DNA from: Rhynchopus sp. YZ270_cl-10
Lineage: Eukaryota > Euglenozoa > Diplonemea > Diplonemida > Diplonemidae
Direction of reading: 5' to 3'
DNA length: 64,000 nt
NCBI GenBank assembly: GCA_964035575.1
Contig: OZ037854.1
Location: forward strand, 992,001-1,056,000
The translations under genes and the position numbers were made by a program. Position 1 is the first letter of the stretch; each line of letters begins with the position of its first letter. Of the stretch, positions 44,139 through 52,572 are shown piece after piece. The notes below the pieces were generated by a model. The model was not told the origin of the DNA and ran no database searches. It worked only from the letters and a program-made list of their open reading frames with translations.

Positions 44139-44674
44139 TTAGAAATCCCCCCTTTTTTTTTTCTGATATGTGACATAAAAGGCACATTTATCACCCCTTT
44201 TTTTCCTTTGAAAAAAAAGTTTGGGTACATTTAGTGCACCCTATTATACCATCTATTCAGTAGAATAGTTAGTATATGAAACAATCCTTTGGAGTATCAG
44301 TGTCTGCGTCTCTCAGAGGGCGTTTTGCACTATCAACTTCACTTTCTTTCCATTCTGTGCGCCAAGGTTATACACCAAATATTGGCGTTGAGTGGAAAGT
44401 GTTCGACACCCCCCTAGTTAACATCTTGGTTCAAATGTTGTCTCTGCCACACTTTTTTTCGAATGCCCCCCTGATTTACAAAGTACAAAGTGAGATATTA
44501 TTCTTTTCCAACTACCTACGACCAGGGCGCGCGCTAAATCCACACCCTCACACCCGGTTTTTTCGAGGTTTTTTCGCGGTACAAAAATTTTTTGATTACA
44601 CGATTTCCTTTAGAAAATCAGAGAATCCCATATTGTACAGTAAGGGCACTTCAGATAGATTTTGGACACACATG

Positions 44675-45250
44675 TGACCCCACCGTGGAAAGCAATCGGC
44701 TCGCGCAATCAAAAGAAAGCAGAGAAAAGGGAAAAGAAAAAAGAAAAAAGTTGGGTACCGTGCGCCTGCGGCGCTACCTGTTCCCTACCCCCATGATGTA
44801 CTTATGTATATTCCACCTGATTTTGACCATATTTCGGGTTTGCGGGTTTGTGGGTTTGCCGGTGTTTTCCGATGTTGGCCGGTGAAGTCACGGTACTGTG
44901 TACTGTGTACTGTGTACTGTGTACTGTGTACTGTGTACTGTGTACTGTGTACTGTGTACTGTGTACTGTGTACTGTGTACTGTGTACTGTGTACTGTGTA
45001 CTGTGTACTGTGTACTGTGTACTGTGTACTGTGTACTGTGTACTGTGTACTGTGTACTGTGTACTGTGTACTGTGTACTGTGTACTGTGTACTGTGTACT
45101 GTGTACTGTGTACTGTGTACTGGCTGTCCGAAAGACCTGAAAATGACCCTTGTTTACGAGTATGGGTTCATATTTTGTGAAAATTTAAGTCACCAAAATT
45201 TTGTCCATTTTTCCGTATATCCCCCACCACAGCCCGGGATTTTCTCGGAA
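44675..45250 (+). repeat. Interspersed repeat, inverted partner of 23565-23860, split by a microsatellite
   Basis: The two halves match the 23.6-kb copy. The middle (44790-45135) is largely occupied by the TACTGTG array, so the copies differ in length mainly through microsatellite growth. Confidence 0.7.
44894..45122 (+). repeat. TACTGTG microsatellite, about 33 units
   Basis: A 229-bp perfect array of a 7-bp unit, with no interruption seen. All frames read through it without stops, producing spurious Cys/Val/Leu/Thr/Tyr repeats. Confidence 0.95.
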
Positions 45251-45469
45251 ATGTAACATGACCCTGATTTTTCTGCCCCCCTTCACATACTTCCTGTAGG
45301 TACATTTTTTTGGACCCGATATCCATTTTTTCGGGAAATTTCCGAAAAGTTAGCGCGCGCCCTGCCTACGACCTATGTCGTCCTTTTGTTCCCCTCCCAT
45401 CACTGCAACACTCCCAGAGGCTGAGGAAGAGTTTGGCTTGAAGGGGAAGCTTGCTGGAGGCAAAAAAGA

Positions 45470-47200
45470 ATGATGGAGATGCAGAATAGGGTGTGCGTAT
45501 GTGTCACAGTGTTCGCAGTGGTGTGGTGGGCACGGCGGAGCCTGTCAGCGAGGGTTGTGGCTAAGGCATTGAGGAGACGTGCGGAGGAGAAGCTAGACGC
45601 ACGCAACACACGTCGTGCAGCAGCAAAGGCTGTGCTGCCTGCGTTCGCAGACATCCCTGAGGCGCTGCGTGTGTCGCAGATGACGGTCGCAGAGCTTTCG
45701 GCGGCGATGGCGTCAGGCGAGCTGACGTCGGAGCTGGTTGTGACGATCGCCTGTGCACGCGCCCTGCAGGCTGGGGAGGAGCTGGGGTGCAACGCAGAGG
45801 AGCGCTTCCTTGAGGCCGTCGAGGAGGCTGTGCTGCGCGATAAGCAGCGTGCGGAGGGGAACGTGCTTGGCCCGCTGCACGGCATCCCCTTCTCCGTCAA
45901 GGACCAGGTCCACATGGCGGGGTTCGACTCCTCTAGCGGGCTTGCGGCACGAACGTTTGTTCCTCAGACCGAGGACTCGCTGTTGGTCAAGATCCTTCGC
46001 GATGCAGGCGGGGTGCCTTTCGTCCGCTCGAATGTGCCTCAGGGGGGCATGCTTCCAGAGACTGCCAACTTCATTTACGGCACGACGCGTAACCCGTACA
46101 ACAAGTACCGTTCTTCTGGCGGAAGCTCTGGTGGCGAGGGTGTGCTTGTTGCGACTGGCGCATCGCCTCTGGGGATAGGTGTCGACTGTGCAGGGTCGCT
46201 CCGCCACCCGGCCTGCAGCTGCGGGGTCGTGGGCTTTGCACCCACCCCACAGCGCATGACGCAGCATGGTGTAGACTCTCTACCGGCAGGCCTCCCTGCA
46301 GCAGGCCCGCTGGCACGCTGTGTGGCGGACTGCGACCTGGCGATGCAACTCTGGTGCAGCAGTATGTCGAACACAGACACCACCATCCCCCCGCAACCAT
46401 GGGCGTCGCAGGTGAAGGAGACGAGACGGCTGCGCTTTGGGGTCATCCGGTATGATGGGTTCTTCCCTGCGTGCACGGCGGTGGAACGTGCTGTTGACAT
46501 TGCTGTTGAGGGGCTGCAACGTGACGGACATGAGGTTGTTGAATTATCCTTACCCCTTTCTTGGAACATACACACCATGACACACATCCTCTCGACCAAA
46601 GGACGCCTCCTGCACGAGACTCTCCAAGGCGAGCAGGCACACCCGCTCTTCACCGTACAGCGTCTCTTCTTGGCACTACCCGACTGGCTGCGCACCCCTC
46701 TCGCCACCTGCCTCCACTACACCGGATGTGTCCGTGCAGCAGCTCTGCTCTCTGCGATGCATTCACAGGCTGATGTAGATGTGGACATGCACGCTGCAGC
46801 GATCATAGAAAGCATGGAGGACGTTGACGTGGTGCTTTCACCGCAGGGTGCTTTGCCTGCATGGCGGCATTGGGCGGGGAGGCATTTGGGCCCGGCATTG
46901 TCATACTACACTGTGTGGAATAACATCGGCTTTCCGAGCGGCGCAGTTCCGGTAACCTATGTAACACAAGGTGAAGGTGACGGTCGTAACTATGCCACCT
47001 CCTTTGGGGATGACCTAGAGCACCATGCGCGCAACACTGTGCACGGATCCGCAGGGCTCCCTATAGGCGTCGTGGTTGCGTCCCGCCCGTTTGCGGATGA
47101 ACTGTGTCTTGCGGGGATGCGCGCAGTGGAGCGAGCGGTATCATTTGCACACCCAGCGATGGATGTGACGCACGCAACGCTCCGACAAGGGATAGCGTAA
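45470..47200 (+). CDS. Fatty-acid amide hydrolase-type amidase 2, 576 aa, intronless
   Basis: An uninterrupted frame. The triad is K144, S219 and S243 with the same spacing as amidase 1. The nucleophile loop is GVDCAGSLR instead of GTDIGGSVR, so the oxyanion-hole residues differ and substrate or rate may too. The N-terminus (residues 8-20, VCVCVTVFAVVWW) is a short hydrophobic anchor unlike that of amidase 1. The position of the amidase 1 intron is filled by continuous coding sequence (IYGTTRNPYN). DNA from 45588 to about 45935 is identical or nearly so to amidase 1, then patches alternate between identity and divergence, the mark of gene conversion. An AATAAA lies about 40 bp after the stop. 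Confidence 0.92.
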   Translation: MMEMQNRVCVCVTVFAVVWWARRSLSARVVAKALRRRAEEKLDARNTRRAAAKAVLPAFADIPEALRVSQMTVAELSAAMASGELTSELVVTIACARALQAGEELGCNAEERFLEAVEEAVLRDKQRAEGNVLGPLHGIPFSVKDQVHMAGFDSSSGLAARTFVPQTEDSLLVKILRDAGGVPFVRSNVPQGGMLPETANFIYGTTRNPYNKYRSSGGSSGGEGVLVATGASPLGIGVDCAGSLRHPACSCGVVGFAPTPQRMTQHGVDSLPAGLPAAGPLARCVADCDLAMQLWCSSMSNTDTTIPPQPWASQVKETRRLRFGVIRYDGFFPACTAVERAVDIAVEGLQRDGHEVVELSLPLSWNIHTMTHILSTKGRLLHETLQGEQAHPLFTVQRLFLALPDWLRTPLATCLHYTGCVRAAALLSAMHSQADVDVDMHAAAIIESMEDVDVVLSPQGALPAWRHWAGRHLGPALSYYTVWNNIGFPSGAVPVTYVTQGEGDGRNYATSFGDDLEHHARNTVHGSAGLPIGVVVASRPFADELCLAGMRAVERAVSFAHPAMDVTHATLRQGIA

Positions 47201-47820
47201 GGCTTTCCCACCCCCTAGGGTTTACCAATCTACAGTAAAATAAAGGCGTCACTCTAATTTTGATATTTCGTCAGAGTTTCCGTTTCCCCCCCCTCCACGA
47301 AAGGACATGAATATAATTTTGCCAACTGTGCATGCACGAGAGGCGCGTTCATCTTTCAAGCTTTTTCTTTTTTTTTCCCCTTTTTTTTGCCCTTATTTTT
47401 TTACTCCTCTGGATGGAACCCTAACACCACCCCCTCACCCCCACCCAATCTTTTTGTCCCATCCACCACTATGATCCCCAAACCTCGTGTCTGGACGTAC
47501 ACAAAACCATCGAACAAACCATTTCGTTTCTCTTTGTAGCTGCATTGCCGGGATTTCCCCTTCCCTTTCATTGAAGGTGTCCAAACAACGTCCTCCTCCT
47601 CCTCTGCAATGTCTCGGGACATGATGTACCCTATACACCCCATCGTACGCATCAACAAATTGTTGGTTAGGCATTTTTTGGTCTCTGGCTTATGTCTTAG
47701 ACGATACAATAGTAACATCACGGTCATCTTTCTTTACGTTCTTCTACTAATCTCTTCCCCCCCACCCCTCACTTCATCTCACTTCCCTCATCAGGAGACC
47801 TCGCGTCTACCCCACACGGG
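47201..47820 (+). promoter_or_regulatory. Region between amidase 2 and NYN gene 1
   Basis: No gene is called. It contains a copy of a second short repeat (GCACGAGAGGCGCGTTCATC at 47334-47353, followed by TTTCAAGC and T-runs), which also occurs at 41931 and, decayed, at 51593. The last 60 bp before the start are C/T-rich. Confidence 0.45.
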
Positions 47821-49464
47821 ATGATGGACGAGGCGGAGACGGGCATACTGCGCATTCTATGGGACTTTGAGAATGTAGGTGTCCCGCGCGGCTCGTCTGC
47901 GATGCAGATGTACGGAGAACTGTTGGAGAAGTGCGTTGCGGAAGGCATCATCCCGAACAAGGCGCAGGTGGTGGCGTGCCATGTGTACATCAAGGGCGGT
48001 GAACAGTGGAGCACACAGCATCAGCAGCTGGCGAAGGTGGACTGCAACATTATTGCATGCTGCAGTGGGAAGGAGGATGCGGATCGCCGTATGACCCGCG
48101 ACGCACAGCAACTCATACGTGATAAGGTGGCTGGGTCGGTCCTGATCATCTCTTCTGATCAAGACTTCAACAGCATCGTCAAAGATCTTGGCCAAGCAGG
48201 CATCCCTACATACGTCGCACACAGAGCACGACCAGGCTCCGACCACGAGAAAAGCCTCGCTATGTACGCTCGCGCCTCCTTCCGCATAGATGATGCCGAC
48301 GATGAATACAGACCACAACCCAACCGAGCTCGCACAACCAACCGTGAACACAACGTCAGCCTCCCACTGCACTCCATCTTCCGCGATGCACCATCAAGGG
48401 AAATGGAGAGGGACAGAGAAAGCTCCAGAAAGGACAGAGACGACCGCCCATTTCGCGACCAAACCAACCGTTCCCCAGAACGAAAGAAAAGCCGCCGTAA
48501 AAAGGAGAAGAAGGAAGGGAGGGAGCGGGATACGGACCGTCCTCCACGAGAAGAGCGCGCGGCACAACCACAGCCACAGCAACCACCACCGCCACAGTTT
48601 GAAGAGCTGCAGAATTATTTGGCGGAGAAGTCGCTGGCAGCGGGGGCATGTTTGCACACATTAGAGGGGAATATGGTGGTAAACCCGCAGGAGGTGGAGC
48701 GTGCGCGCTTCGAGGTGCGCATGCTGGAGCGCTTAACGTCAGTGTTGAATGTGGCAGAGATGCGCAGCGTGCTTGCAGACATCGACGCCACCGATCTGCA
48801 CCTCAGCACCCAGCTGTCCCGCCACATCTCCTCCGCCAACTACCGCCGCCAGCTTAGCCAGCAGGAGAACCTCTCCCGCACCGTCGTCCCTTTCCGTGGC
48901 TCCAACTCATGTCGAAACTCACGCCCCGTCCGCAGAATTTTCTGCATTCCACGTGAACAAGGTGGCAGCCCTACCCCCAACGGCAGAGTCCCCTCTACAG
49001 GCTGTGAAAACACAAATAACATTATTGAGCTTCACCGCAACATCGTCTGTGCGGTGCGCGACCGCGAAGGGGAGGAGTGCGTTCGGGGGCTGATGGAGCA
49101 GGTGTGTGTGCTGCTGCGGAAGTTCGACAAAAGGAAGCAGGCGGACCTGGTCATGATTCTCAAATCCTGCGAGCTCCTTGCGACACAGGAGTGCTCCGTC
49201 GGGCGGGTCACCCGCATTCTCAACGAAATCCTCGATGAATACCCACAACCCTGCGTGGAGCACAACTACATCCAGGCCACCATCACCTTCCTCAACAGCC
49301 GCCTCGATAAGCACACCATATGCAACTTCTGCAAGGGGAAAGGACACCGTGTAAAGACATGCCCCTCCCGCGACCCCAAAAAGGACGCAAAGGACTGCGG
49401 CACCCTCCAAAAACGCCAGGAACAACAAAAACGCCAATTAAAACAGCAACAGCTTGTTTCGTAA
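47821..49464 (+). CDS. NYN-domain putative RNase with CCHC zinc knuckle, 547 aa
   Basis: Residues about 10-160 form a NYN (PIN-like) domain: ILWDFENVGVP carries the first acidic residue (D15), then SGKEDADRRM and IISSDQDF carry the others expected for metal-dependent RNA cleavage. A charged Arg/Lys/Ser/Glu region (about 190-250) and a Gln/Pro run follow, then two helical segments. Near the end CNFCKGKGHRVKTC (about 501-514) is a C-x2-C-x4-H-x4-C zinc knuckle, a single-stranded RNA binder. The domain pairing suggests an RNA-processing or decay enzyme. Start may be 47821 or 47824 (ATGATG). The next two genes share only the NYN part. Confidence 0.88.
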   Translation: MMDEAETGILRILWDFENVGVPRGSSAMQMYGELLEKCVAEGIIPNKAQVVACHVYIKGGEQWSTQHQQLAKVDCNIIACCSGKEDADRRMTRDAQQLIRDKVAGSVLIISSDQDFNSIVKDLGQAGIPTYVAHRARPGSDHEKSLAMYARASFRIDDADDEYRPQPNRARTTNREHNVSLPLHSIFRDAPSREMERDRESSRKDRDDRPFRDQTNRSPERKKSRRKKEKKEGRERDTDRPPREERAAQPQPQQPPPPQFEELQNYLAEKSLAAGACLHTLEGNMVVNPQEVERARFEVRMLERLTSVLNVAEMRSVLADIDATDLHLSTQLSRHISSANYRRQLSQQENLSRTVVPFRGSNSCRNSRPVRRIFCIPREQGGSPTPNGRVPSTGCENTNNIIELHRNIVCAVRDREGEECVRGLMEQVCVLLRKFDKRKQADLVMILKSCELLATQECSVGRVTRILNEILDEYPQPCVEHNYIQATITFLNSRLDKHTICNFCKGKGHRVKTCPSRDPKKDAKDCGTLQKRQEQQKRQLKQQQLVS

Positions 49465-50191
49465 AATGCTTTCTGTTGTCGTAAAGTTCCCCCCCCTTTT
49501 TTTTTGTCTCAAAGTTAAAGGTGGTGCCGTCTCGTGGCAGGGAGGAGGAGGGGGGGAGGAGGGGAGGGAGGGGAATTAGAGTCCTTTTTTTTTAAAGTCA
49601 AAAACTATCGTTCCGACTCTCAGCTAGACAATTATTTTCATTCAGCGAAAATAATTTAAAAAACAAAACAAAAAAAAACTGTGTTCTTATCAACTCTATC
49701 TCATATATCACAGAATCAGTTATTCCAGGTTTGTTACATTTTTTTTTAAAGGCTTGCTGTGCTATCATCGAAAGGGTCCAAAAAGCCTTTTCAAATAGTA
49801 CCTGCAAATCTAAGAACTTTGCTTGGCTCATACCTATAATATGATTCAGCAGTCTCGAGTTTGTAGTGGGGGGTGTTCAGAAGCGGGAATACTTCCGCTT
49901 ACTGTTGCACTCCATTTTCTGGGGGGGGTTTTTTTTCTCCTTCTTGCGGTGAGGTTATTTCACAATGGGGTTGCCTCATCACCTCGTTAGGCATAGTTTC
50001 TCTTCTTCGCAAGCCTTAGTAACAGATTCCCCCCTCCCTTTTCATTTTTAACTTTCTTCTAGCGTTGTTGGTGGCATAGTTCCCGAAAAGCAAGAGGCTT
50101 GGGGTCATCTGGTCAACCTTTCTTTCGTGTGGTGTTGTGCAAGCGAGACCCCCAGAACTACACATTCCAGGTCACACAAGAAGAATCAATC
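49465..50191 (+). other. Spacer before NYN gene 2
   Basis: No gene is seen. G-rich runs occur at 49540-49575, and a hairpin-family element at 50080-50109 (CAAGAGGCTTGGGGTCATCT followed by GGTCAACCTTTC) sits about 80 bp before the start codon. Confidence 0.5.
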
Positions 50192-51007
50192 ATGTCTCTG
50201 AAGATATTTTGGGACATCGCAAACATTGCCATCTCCGAACGGCATTCTGCCACAGACGTGTACGGCAGGATCCTTGATCACTGCGTGCGCGAGGGAATTG
50301 TTGCGAGGAAGGTAGACGTGGAGTCGTGTTTTGTGTACTACGTCCCAACCGTGCAGCAACGCTTCGCACTGACAGAACGCCACCGGGAGCAGCTGGACAA
50401 ACTGGACTGCCACGTGATTGCGTGCTCGTCTGGGAAGGAGGATGCGGACAGGAAGATGGCACGCGACATGCTCAAGGTGGCACCTCCGTACAAGGCGTTG
50501 CTGATCTCGAGTGACCAAGACTTCAGTCAGACGGTCAAGAAGATGGAACAGGCTGGCGTGAAGACGTACGTACTGCACGAGGCACGGCCGCAGTCGAACC
50601 ACGAGCTCAACCTGTCTATGTACTGCACGGGGGCGTTTTCTATGGACACTGTCTTGGGTGGGGGGTCTGGGGTACACGACGGGAAGGGACCGACTGCGCC
50701 CACTGCAGCAGGCAACGGGAAGGGGGGTTGTGTCGCCACAGGGGGCAAGGGTGCGAAGGGGGGCGCCACGCCACACCCAGGCGGGAAGGGGGGCAAGCAG
50801 GCCTTGCACGGCATGCCCCCCACTGCTGCGCCCTACCCCTGCCCCCCTGTGGGCAGTGCCCCTGCCGGACCACCCACGGCCACCTCCGCCACCGCCGTCC
50901 CTGTCGTCAGGCCAACTGCCACATGCCTCCCGCCCACTGCACACAGGAGAGAACCACCTCAATCGCAAATGCACGGCACGATCCCACCAACAGCAGCCAG
51001 AGTGTGA
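50192..51007 (+). CDS. NYN-domain protein 2, short form, 271 aa
   Basis: The start at MSLKIFWDIANIAI is chosen because the same start is conserved in the next paralogue; the frame is open further upstream. The NYN domain spans residues about 3-150 (FWDIANIAI, SGKEDADRKMARD, ISSDQDFSQ), with the aspartates kept although the usual Glu-Asn after the first Asp is Ala-Asn. After VLGGGSG the protein is Gly/Lys- then Pro/Thr/Ala-rich and ends at a point matching about one third of the neighbour. It is either a truncated copy or a short isoform gene. The NYN-coding DNA is about as similar to the 52573 gene as a recent duplicate would be. Confidence 0.8.
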   Translation: MSLKIFWDIANIAISERHSATDVYGRILDHCVREGIVARKVDVESCFVYYVPTVQQRFALTERHREQLDKLDCHVIACSSGKEDADRKMARDMLKVAPPYKALLISSDQDFSQTVKKMEQAGVKTYVLHEARPQSNHELNLSMYCTGAFSMDTVLGGGSGVHDGKGPTAPTAAGNGKGGCVATGGKGAKGGATPHPGGKGGKQALHGMPPTAAPYPCPPVGSAPAGPPTATSATAVPVVRPTATCLPPTAHRREPPQSQMHGTIPPTAARV

Positions 51008-52572
51008 GGCAGTAGGTGGGGTTTTTACCTAGGTGGCTACGTGTGCGGGGCTTGGTGTTGTGTACGAAGTTCTTTGTTTTTTTTGTGTAGGGTGTTTGTC
51101 TGTTGTGCAACATATTTTTATTTGTGAACACCCTATACTACTAGGGAAAGATGTGTCTGTACGGCATATCCATCTTTCAATTTTTCATTCCCCCCCAGGA
51201 AGGCTCATCCCCACGGGGTGTCGATGCTTCTCGTTTCTATTACTCAAATGACCCCCTTGCCTTAAATTCTCATTCCCATTGGGATTTGCGACCCCCCCAC
51301 CCCTCGTTGTGCTTATCCAGCTAGCTAGGAGTAAGTTGAGAACAACCAAAACACTGCTGTCTTTCCCCCAGCCTCCCCCTCAGGCTCGTCACCATCCATT
51401 TTTTGTTTTCTTTTTTGTGCCGGGTGATAGTATTGTTGCAGTGGGGGTCAGTCAGAGATGTGCCTGCATCAATAACTTCATTCCTCGAAGTTTTCACAAC
51501 GTATAGTACAATACGTCACGTGACCATCGCTCTGCAGATGACTTAAGCACATAAAAGGCTTGGCTACGTCGTTTACCTATCCTTTAGATATGCACGAAAA
51601 GGCACCTTTCAAGCTTTCTTTCACTACCAATAAATATAATACCCGCTCTTTACAGGCCGATTTGCTTTCAATTTGTTATTTTTGCGAATTTTTTAAGAGC
51701 AAAGTACGAAAATGATGGCAACCTTTAACGACGGGTATGGGAAGAGGGGGAGGGGGAGGGGGAGAGAAGCACACACAACAACGAAATCAAGAGGAGGCAT
51801 TGCTGGGGGAGGGGATGGCGGGACTGGTTTGTGGGTTTGCGGGGGGGAAGGAGGGTCGCACAAATAAAACGAATCTGCAGAGTGCAGCGCGCCATCCGTG
51901 GCTACACTGCACCGTGGTCTTGTCAGGCGATGCCATTGAGGGGGAAATACAAGGCGAACCTTACACGATAAATGGCCTTAAAAGAGTCACACACCATGAT
52001 GTGGTCCATCCTTGGTGAGTTTTGCAAACTACACACCGCCTGCACACCTTGCATGGTCACCACACTGCGTCGTGTGTGAGTGTCGGACTACACCGCAGTG
52101 CCTTTTGAATGCACCTCCCTGTGTCGTTTCACAACCCCAGGGCGGGTGTGCCTAGTCGAGTTGTGTTTGTGTTTGTATTTGTCTTTGTCGGTGTTGAACG
52201 GACGATCGTGTTCTCAAGTTTCCCTTTCTATCCAGTGTTACAAAGTGTGCGTCTACGCGCATTTGTGTTCTTTTTGTCATCTTCCCTTAAAGATGAGTCT
52301 ATCCGTTCTTTAGTGTTCAAGTTTTCTTCTCTTGTACGGCGAGACGTTTGCACTTTCAACGTCTTGTGTTTTGAGTGTTTGTTCGTTGAAAAATGTTTCG
52401 TGCGTTCAGCTCACTCTTCACTGGCGTGGGCGAAGCCAAAATACATTCGCTAACCTTCAGATGATTTTGTTTCAACGAAATGAAAAAAAAAACAAAACTG
52501 TCCACCGTCTTCTTCATTTTCACACTTTCCCCCGAGTACAAATAGAAACAATATATGACAGAAGAATCAACC
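51008..52572 (+). other. Spacer between NYN genes 2 and 3
   Basis: No established gene. A possible exon at about 51885-52015 reads CTVVLSGDAIEGEIQGEPYT then LKRVTHHDVVHPW up to a donor-like GTGAGT; it lacks supporting partners and is not called separately. A short GTGCCTGCATCAATAACTTC repeat lies at 51446-51482. Confidence 0.4.

Larger units (their letters stand above)
41680..45469 (+). other. Gene-free, repeat-dense region between secreted protein and amidase 2
   Basis: No gene is convincing. It holds MITEs at 42282-42377 and 43837-43910, a 790-bp element with terminal repeats at 42476-43265, a foldback at 43471-43583, hairpin elements at 42097, 43715 and 44107, a TACTGTG microsatellite and a block inverted relative to 23.6 kb. 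The 133-residue frame at 44276-44677 overlaps repeats and is not called. Confidence 0.6.

Noticed and set aside
44276-44677. 133-residue frame
   Set aside because: It overlaps the interspersed repeat, has noncoding-like composition and no recognised motif.
44804-45256. Frames of 80-150 residues of repeating Cys/Val/Leu/Thr/Tyr
   Set aside because: They are produced by the 7-bp microsatellite, which has no stop in any forward frame.
47401-47727. Minus-strand frame of 108 residues upstream of NYN gene 1
   Set aside because: It arises from C/T-rich leader-like DNA on the + strand; no splice context or recognisable family.
51711-52018. Gly/Arg-rich frame leading into GEIQGEPYTINGLKRV
   Set aside because: Only the last 40 residues look coding, the G-rich part is simple sequence and no joining exon is convincing; mentioned in the spacer entry only.
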